Notes under the pieces: generated by a model | Told to the model about the DNA's origin: nothing | Database searches by the model: none | What the model saw: only the letters and a program-made list of their open reading frames with translations | Shown: piece after piece, positions 14,822 through 19,804 of the stretch | Numbering within the stretch: the stretch's first letter is position 1 | How the letters are laid out: every line of letters starts with the position of its first letter | NCBI GenBank assembly: GCA_049608925.1 | Contig: JBMYXZ010000013.1 | Location: 1 to 19,804 of the forward strand | Source: JBMYXZ01 sp049608925 | Lineage (GTDB): Bacteria; Pseudomonadota; Alphaproteobacteria; JAGOMX01 | Length of the DNA stretch: 19,804 bases | Direction: 5' to 3' | Program-made: the position numbers and the translations under genes

Positions 14822-15753
14822 TGGCAAAATCAATCGCTTTTCAGATGGACCCACTGGGGTCTTTGAATCAAGCGATTGATAGCAGTCTTATTCTGGCAAA
14901 AGAAGGTATGCGCCGTGGGTATAAATGTTGGCATTTCACGCCACAATCTCTGGCCGTTGATCATTGCTGTCCGCGCGCGCAGGCAGCCCCCCTGGTTGCA
15001 AGTGACAGCGGATGGAGCCTTCTTGCAGAGAGCTCTCGCATTGACCTAAATGACATGTCAGCTATATTCATCCGGCAAGACCCGCCTTTTGACATGGCTT
15101 ATATCACCTCGACCTTTATGCTGGATCATGTGGCGGATGATGTGGTGATGGTGAATAACCCAGCCGGCATCCGCAATGGCGCGGAAAAATTTCTGCCGCT
15201 TAAAGTCCCGCAATTCATGCCTCCCACTGTCATTACGGCAGACAGAGATGAAATCACCCGTTTTTGGCGGGAATATAAAGACATTATTCTAAAACCTCTC
15301 TATGACTTTGGCGGCAGCAATATATTTCGCGTACAGGAGGACGGAGATAATCTGTCGCATACCATTGATGCTTTACATCAGGAATACAAAACCCCAATTA
15401 TTGCGCAGCGGTTTATTCCTGGCGTCAGCGAAGGGGACAAGCGTATCATAATGGTGGATGGCGAACCTGTCGGTGGTTTTTTGCGCGTCCCTCAAAAAGG
15501 GGATATTCGCAGCAACATGGTCGCTGGAGGCACACCCGTTAAAAGCACTCTGACAGATCATGAACGTCAGTTGTGTGAAAAGTTGTCTCCCATTTTAAAA
15601 GACATGGGTATTTTGTTTGCTGGTATTGATGTAATTGCTGGATATTTAACAGAAGTAAATGTTACCTCTCCCACAGGAATCGCAGCGTTGAATGCACTTG
15701 ACGGCATTCAAGTTGAGCAGATTCTTTGGGATGTAATTGAAGAAAAAATGTAA
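14821..15753 (+). CDS. gshB: Glutathione synthetase GshB
   Basis: GshB joins gamma-glutamylcysteine and glycine, using ATP, in the second step of glutathione synthesis in the cytoplasm. The 310-residue protein shows the prokaryotic pattern: MDPLGSLN near the N-terminus, RQDPPFDMAYITSTFMLD, ATP-grasp residues KPLYDFGGSN from K158, and the metal-binding EVNVTSPTGI from E278. Length is normal (about 310-320). The loop after KPL reads YDFGG rather than the more common DGMGG or YGNGG, a mild variation. The start overlaps the BON stop by one base, and yifB follows after 15 bases. BON lipoprotein, gshB and yifB genes often lie close together in alphaproteobacteria. Confidence 0.95.
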   Translation: MAKSIAFQMDPLGSLNQAIDSSLILAKEGMRRGYKCWHFTPQSLAVDHCCPRAQAAPLVASDSGWSLLAESSRIDLNDMSAIFIRQDPPFDMAYITSTFMLDHVADDVVMVNNPAGIRNGAEKFLPLKVPQFMPPTVITADRDEITRFWREYKDIILKPLYDFGGSNIFRVQEDGDNLSHTIDALHQEYKTPIIAQRFIPGVSEGDKRIIMVDGEPVGGFLRVPQKGDIRSNMVAGGTPVKSTLTDHERQLCEKLSPILKDMGILFAGIDVIAGYLTEVNVTSPTGIAALNALDGIQVEQILWDVIEEKM

Positions 15754-15768
15754 TAGAAAAGAGTAGTT

Positions 15769-17271
15769 ATGGTCGCGCGTATCACCACCGTCGCCTTTCA
15801 GGGGATCGACGTAATTCCAATCGATGTTCAAGTTCAAATCTCGCATGGCCTGCCCAGTTTTGCCGTTGTTGGCTTACCGGACAAAGCTGTTGCTGAATCT
15901 CGTGAGCGTGTTCGTGCAGCCTTGCAATCTCTCGGACTCTCTCTGCCACCCAAACGTATTACAGTGAACTTGTCTCCTGCTGACATCCAAAAAGAAGGTA
16001 GCCATTATGACCTGCCGATTGCTTTGGGATTGTTGGTAGGGCTTGAGGTCTTACCCGCCAGCGAGCTAGAAGACTATACAGCTTTGGGAGAACTTGGGCT
16101 CGACGGCACTTTGGCCCCTGTGTCTGGAATCTTACCGGCGGCCATTGATGCTGCTGGACGCGGTCAGCATTTAATCTGCCCAGAACAATCGGGCAGCGAA
16201 GCTGCCTGGGCTGAAGATGTGGATGTCTTGGCACCGCATAACCTGTTGTCATTGATCAATCATTTCAAAGGTACGCAGGTGCTGACCAGGCCAGATCCAA
16301 AACTAGCGCAAAGCCCTGAATCATTGCCTGATTTGAAGGATGTCAAAGGTCAAGAAACGTCTAAGCGTGTGCTGGAGATTGCTGCTGCCGGCGGTCATAA
16401 CCTGTTGATGACAGGGCCTCCGGGCGCAGGAAAATCGATGCTAGCCGCGCGCTTGCCAAGCGTACTTCCCCCTCTGTCCCCAAAGGAAGCTTTGGAAGTG
16501 ACAATGATTCACAGTGTGGCGGGCAGACTAAATGATGGCAACCTTATTACCAATCGTCCCTTCCGTGACCCGCATCATTCCGCGTCTCTCCCAGCATTGG
16601 TAGGTGGCGGCATGAAATGTAAGCCTGGTGAGATGTCTCTTGCTCACAAGGGTGTTTTGTTCCTAGACGAGCTGCCGGAATTCAACCGTCAAACACTGGA
16701 GTCACTGCGTCAACCGCTTGAGACGGGCAAAGTGACCGTTGCCAGGGCAAATGCCCACATCACCTATCCTGCTGATGTGCAGCTGGTAGCAGCCATGAAT
16801 CCCTGCAGATGTGGCAATCTGGATGATGACGAGCGCGCTTGTACCCGGGCACCCAGATGTGCTGTGGATTATCAATCGAAAATATCCGGCCCGCTGATGG
16901 ATCGTATTGATCTGCAAATTCAAGTTCCAAAAGTTGAATTGCGCGACCTTAGCTTGCCTGCTCCTAAGGAAGGTAGCAAAGAAATGGCCGAACGCGTGGC
17001 GCGCGCTCGGGCACTTCAGCAAGATCGCTATGGCGGTAAAATCACCATCAATGCCCAGGCTATTGGCGAAGATCTAGATCGCGTTGCAACCCCTGATGAA
17101 GCTGGACAAAGCTTACTATCGATGGCTGCTGAAAAGCTGAAACTGACCGCCAGGTCCTATCATCGTGTTTTACGCGTCTCGCGCACCATTGCCGACCTTG
17201 AAGGTGCCACAGCAGTTGCAAAGCATCACGTAGCCGAAGCACTCAGTTATCGTCAGATGGTGTATAAATAG
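15769..17271 (+). CDS. comM: YifB/ComM-family AAA+ ATPase (Mg-chelatase-like)
   Basis: This 500-residue protein has the three-part layout of the YifB/ComM family. An N-terminal ChlI-type domain contains PSFAVVGLPDKAVAESRERV. The AAA+ core has Walker A GPPGAGKS at 216-223, Walker B VLFLDE at 296-301 and a cysteine-bearing MNPCRCG insert. A C-terminal Mg-chelatase domain contains ARSYHRVLRVSRTIADL. ComM of Vibrio and relatives is a hexameric helicase that promotes branch migration during natural transformation. The family is widespread in bacteria not known to be competent, so a role in recombination is inferred. The name Mg chelatase subunit is historical; no chelatase partner is present. It starts 15 bases after gshB behind a weak ribosome-binding site. 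Confidence 0.93.
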   Translation: MVARITTVAFQGIDVIPIDVQVQISHGLPSFAVVGLPDKAVAESRERVRAALQSLGLSLPPKRITVNLSPADIQKEGSHYDLPIALGLLVGLEVLPASELEDYTALGELGLDGTLAPVSGILPAAIDAAGRGQHLICPEQSGSEAAWAEDVDVLAPHNLLSLINHFKGTQVLTRPDPKLAQSPESLPDLKDVKGQETSKRVLEIAAAGGHNLLMTGPPGAGKSMLAARLPSVLPPLSPKEALEVTMIHSVAGRLNDGNLITNRPFRDPHHSASLPALVGGGMKCKPGEMSLAHKGVLFLDELPEFNRQTLESLRQPLETGKVTVARANAHITYPADVQLVAAMNPCRCGNLDDDERACTRAPRCAVDYQSKISGPLMDRIDLQIQVPKVELRDLSLPAPKEGSKEMAERVARARALQQDRYGGKITINAQAIGEDLDRVATPDEAGQSLLSMAAEKLKLTARSYHRVLRVSRTIADLEGATAVAKHHVAEALSYRQMVYK

Positions 17272-17319
17272 CCTAACAGGCGTGGTATTATAGTCTTTAT
17301 GATTACCCAGGAGACAGCA

Positions 17320-19050
17320 ATGCAGGAAAAAGTCGCCGCCTTGCGCGCATGCTTTGACAACTATAATATCGATGGTTATTACCTTCCCCGTGTGGATGAA
17401 TTTAATAACGAATATATGCCTCCCTATGCCGAACGTCTGGCGTGGCTGACAGGCTTTACGGGCTCCGCTGGCTCGGCCATTGTGCTGCGTGATAAAGCCG
17501 CCGTTTTCGTTGATGGACGCTATATTCTGCAAGCCCCTGAACAAGTAGACACCAATCTTTTTGAGGTTGTATTGGTCAGCAAGCAACGCCCTGAACAATG
17601 GCCAGACAAAGGATTGCGCCTAGGCTATGACCCTATGTTGGTGAACGAGGCTAGCCTTAAGCGCTTTGGTGATCAGGATATGCACCCCATACCAGGCAAC
17701 TTAATTGATCCATTGTGGCAAGACCAGCCGCCAGCACCTAGCGGTAAGGTTTTTGTACATTCAGATGAATATGCCGGCCTGCCGTCGCAAGATAAAATTC
17801 GCAATCTGTGCAAAACTTTAAGGCAGCAGAATATTGATGCTGTTGTGTTAAGCCGATTGGATTCTATTTGCTGGCTGCTAAATATCCGTGGCGATGAAGT
17901 GCCCTTTATTCCTGTCCCATTGTGCCGAGCAATAGCTTTCGCCGATGGAACTGTCGATCTATATATCGATCAACAGAAAATTGCTGGAGTCTCGTTAGGA
18001 AGCAATGTGCAGGTGAAAGCACCTGATGCTATTGGAGAAGGCTTAGACGGCAAACGCGTTCTTATAGATCAGACGGCCTGCCCCGTCGGCATCCTACATA
18101 AGCTTGATAAAGCGTCCGAGATCATTCGTGGCAGCGACCCTTGCATCCTTCCAAAAGCGCTGAAGAATGCTACTGAAATCGAGGGGATGCGCCAGGCCCA
18201 TATTCGGGATGGTGCCGCCCTAACAGAATTCTTGGCATGGCTTGATACCGGCATAAAATCAGGAGAGAAGATCACTGAGCTGGACACTGTAGAAAAGCTT
18301 CAGGCCTGCCGCCAGGTGCAAAATCTGTATGCCGGTGATAGCTTTCCCGCAATTACCGGAACCGGCCCAAATGGCGCGATTATTCACTATAAAGCTTCGC
18401 CTGAAACGAATCGCACAATTCAACAGAAGGATATCTTCCTTGTAGATTCTGGCGGGCAATATCATGACGGTACCACCGATGTAACGCGCACGGTATGTTT
18501 TTCAGAGCCAAGTGCCGAGCAGAAAGATCGTTACACGCGCGTCTTAAAGGGTCATATCGCCGTTGCACGTGCAAGATTCCCTGCAGGCACCTGTGGTGGG
18601 CAGTTAGATGCTTCGGCGCGATCGGCTCTATGGGAAATAGGTGCTGATTATGCCCATGGCACTGGCCATGGTGTCGGAGCCTTCTTGTTTGTACATGAGG
18701 GCCCTCAACGTATATCTGGTATGCAACGCGGCGATGTTCCGCTGCAAGTTGGTATGACTCTGTCAAACGAGCCGGGGTATTATAAAGATGGTGAATATGG
18801 CATCCGCACAGAAAGCGTCGTAGTCGTAGCCTCATCATCTGTTTCAGGCGAAGAAGGGCGTGAGATGCTGGAATTCGAGACGCTGACTATGGCTCCCATC
18901 TGCACAGACCTAATTGATACGCAGCTGCTGACGGAAGCTGAAATCGACTGGCTCAACGCCTATCACGAGAAAGTATATGCTAGTTTGAAGGATCGGTTAC
19001 AGCCTTCCACTGCCGCGTGGTTAAGAGAGGCTACACAGCCTCTCTCCTGA
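17320..19050 (+). CDS. X-Pro aminopeptidase, M24B family (aminopeptidase P)
   Basis: This two-metal enzyme removes an N-terminal residue that precedes proline. The 576-residue protein is the long form, with two creatinase-like N-terminal domains and the C-terminal pita-bread catalytic domain. All five metal ligands are visible with the exact spacing of human XPNPEP1: D376 and D387 (VDSGG...GTTDVTRT), H450 (GTGHGVG), E484 (NEPGYY) and E498 (GIRTESV). Bacterial homologues are often annotated pepP, though E. coli PepP is a shorter form. The frame is open from an ATG at 17299, but the ATG at 17320 has an AGGAG six bases upstream and is preferred. It lies 48 bases after yifB and may have its own promoter there. 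Its 3' end contains a hairpin. Confidence 0.94.
   Translation: MQEKVAALRACFDNYNIDGYYLPRVDEFNNEYMPPYAERLAWLTGFTGSAGSAIVLRDKAAVFVDGRYILQAPEQVDTNLFEVVLVSKQRPEQWPDKGLRLGYDPMLVNEASLKRFGDQDMHPIPGNLIDPLWQDQPPAPSGKVFVHSDEYAGLPSQDKIRNLCKTLRQQNIDAVVLSRLDSICWLLNIRGDEVPFIPVPLCRAIAFADGTVDLYIDQQKIAGVSLGSNVQVKAPDAIGEGLDGKRVLIDQTACPVGILHKLDKASEIIRGSDPCILPKALKNATEIEGMRQAHIRDGAALTEFLAWLDTGIKSGEKITELDTVEKLQACRQVQNLYAGDSFPAITGTGPNGAIIHYKASPETNRTIQQKDIFLVDSGGQYHDGTTDVTRTVCFSEPSAEQKDRYTRVLKGHIAVARARFPAGTCGGQLDASARSALWEIGADYAHGTGHGVGAFLFVHEGPQRISGMQRGDVPLQVGMTLSNEPGYYKDGEYGIRTESVVVVASSSVSGEEGREMLEFETLTMAPICTDLIDTQLLTEAEIDWLNAYHEKVYASLKDRLQPSTAAWLREATQPLS
19024..19045 (+). terminator. Hairpin within the last codons of the aminopeptidase gene
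   Basis: AGAGAGGCT at 19024-19032 pairs perfectly with AGCCTCTCT at 19037-19045 around a four-base loop ACAC. It lies inside the coding end, just before the TGA at 19048-19050, and between convergent genes only seven bases apart. No T-run follows, so efficient intrinsic termination is doubtful; collision of convergent transcripts or Rho may also contribute. Confidence 0.5.
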
Positions 19051-19057
19051 TAGCAGA

Positions 19058-19618
19058 TTACAACTTATAGCCGTACCTTAAGCCCAGTCCTGTCAGTCCC
19101 GGGTTGCGGCTGGCCAGTGATGCATTTGATGTATGATCAAGAATGACCGAAAGTGTATGGCGGTCGCCTAGATTCAGGCCCAAACTAACGCTTTCACGGA
19201 ACATGATGTTGGACCCCAATGCCTGTTTGCGCCGGGTCGGAGTCTTGCGCTTTCCGGTGTTGGCACTACCGCCGAAAGATAACTCAAGAAAAGTGTACTC
19301 GAAGAAATCAAAGTGCCAAGTCAAACCAAAGTAAAACTGATGTGATCCTCCGCGTGTGTTAATGCTTGTTCCCAGGTGAGGTCTTGGAGAAAATAGGAAG
19401 TCAAAAACCGCATTTTCAGGAGCAGTAAACAGCATCTCTGCGTTGATATCATAGCCACGTTCATGTCTGTGGCCTAGGTCGCCACCGATGTCATGTTTTA
19501 AAACACCTGCTCGGATTTCGCTGACAAAACTGTCTTCTTGGGCTCTGGACTCATGGGCACAAAAGCCCATTGAAAAAGAGGTGAAAAATAAAGTGGTAAA
19601 AGTGATTAATTTATACAT
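19058..19618 (-). CDS. pagL: Outer-membrane lipid A 3-O-deacylase, PagL-like (acyloxyacyl hydrolase family)
   Basis: PagL is an outer-membrane beta-barrel that removes the 3-position acyl chain from lipid A. This 186-residue protein has a Sec signal peptide with a likely cut near ESRA-QED, alternating strands typical of an eight-stranded barrel, and the family signature HTSNASLASRNPG close to the C-terminus with H162 and S164 as the likely catalytic pair. It ends in an aromatic-containing strand (LGLRYGYKL), as in outer-membrane barrels. From memory, Pseudomonas PagL has a third catalytic residue, Glu140, twelve residues after the serine; the equivalent here appears to be T176. The ribosome-binding site (GAAAGAAA) is weak. 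It is convergent with the aminopeptidase gene. Confidence 0.85.
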   Translation of the reverse strand: MYKLITFTTLFFTSFSMGFCAHESRAQEDSFVSEIRAGVLKHDIGGDLGHRHERGYDINAEMLFTAPENAVFDFLFSPRPHLGTSINTRGGSHQFYFGLTWHFDFFEYTFLELSFGGSANTGKRKTPTRRKQALGSNIMFRESVSLGLNLGDRHTLSVILDHTSNASLASRNPGLTGLGLRYGYKL

Positions 19619-19739
19619 TCAATTTCTTTCAAATTTTAGTAATATCATGGACTTTACACAGTTTCTTGCCAGTGGAAAAGAATTTTTTTAGGTGGCAAAA
19701 TGACTTACAAATTTTATTGCCAAAATCGATTTTGGGTCC

Positions 19740-19766
19740 TTGACCGAGAGCGCCTGAACTTATAAT
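19740..19766 (+). promoter_or_regulatory. Promoter-like sequence directed out of the right edge
   Basis: TTGACC at 19740-19745 and a perfect TATAAT at 19761-19766 are separated by 15 bases. The spacer is short, but the boxes are the closest to consensus seen in the window. Transcription would start near 19773 and leave the window. The rest of 19619-19804 holds no gene that I can support and no clear pagL promoter. Confidence 0.4.
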
Positions 19767-19804
19767 CTGAAAGAACAAAAGCCGAGGTTGGCGTTATTTT
19801 AAAC

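Noticed and set aside
17170..17598. Antisense open frame spanning the yifB-aminopeptidase junction
   Set aside because: Both plus-strand genes have complete catalytic motifs here, and the antisense product shows no family features.
18380..18838. 152-codon antisense frame rich in histidine and arginine
   Set aside because: It is the complement of the metal-binding domain of the aminopeptidase; the composition follows from codon bias.
19690..19732. Imperfect inverted repeat TGGCAA ... TTGCCA right of pagL, considered as a terminator or attachment site
   Set aside because: The arms are only six bases and the flanks do not pair well. The region is AT-rich, so chance is a sufficient explanation.

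Overview
The window reads as a stretch of chromosome from a Gram-negative, flagellated bacterium, most likely an alphaproteobacterium. The reasons are the fabD-fabG-acpP-fabF order, an AcpP of alphaproteobacterial character, a BON lipoprotein-gshB-yifB cluster, and a fliK-flgD-flgE hook operon behind a candidate sigma-54 promoter. The core genes sampled have about 50-60% GC. I cannot name a genus. I see no rRNA, tRNA, CRISPR array, insertion sequence or prophage gene. There is one assembly gap, ten Ns at 8080-8089, inside flgE.

Layout. (a) 3-1307: an unrecognised gene cut by the left edge, more AT-rich and with different arginine codons from the rest. (b) 1391-5088, plus strand: a tightly packed run of a cysteine/O-acetylserine-type exporter (eamA-like), rlmH, an orphan ABC ATPase, fabD and fabG. 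(c) 5089-5327: a 239-base spacer with a hairpin and candidate promoters. (d) 5328-6842: acpP and fabF, closed by a strong symmetrical terminator at 6874-6900 that also serves the convergent flagellar operon. (e) 6914-10338, minus strand: fliK-flgD-flgE, the hook-length ruler, hook cap and hook subunit. (f) 10411-12711, minus strand: rodA and a D,D-carboxypeptidase with a SPOR domain, both acting on the cell wall. (g) 12761-13906, minus strand: a short-form homogentisate 1,2-dioxygenase homologue. (h) 14030-19050, plus strand: a two-BON-domain lipoprotein, gshB, yifB/comM and an X-Pro aminopeptidase. (i) 19058-19618, minus strand: a PagL-like outer-membrane lipid A deacylase. (j) 19619-19804: no gene, but a promoter-like sequence pointing out of the right edge.

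How the genes work together. FabD charges AcpP with malonyl groups, FabF condenses and FabG reduces, so most of the fatty acid elongation cycle is here. RodA polymerises glycan and the carboxypeptidase trims stem peptides. FliK, FlgD and FlgE build the flagellar hook. Several starts were moved from the longest open frame to codons with better ribosome-binding sites or domain fit: rlmH, fabD, fliK, dac, hmgA, the BON gene and pepP.

Most of the window is ordinary core genome. The points most worth a second look are the unknown, compositionally odd gene at the left edge, the divergent hook proteins with their sigma-54-type promoter and the gap in flgE, the orphan ABC ATPase among essential genes, the G8 tract in fabF, and the PagL homologue that seems to lack the third catalytic residue. 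I found no convincing new multi-gene system.
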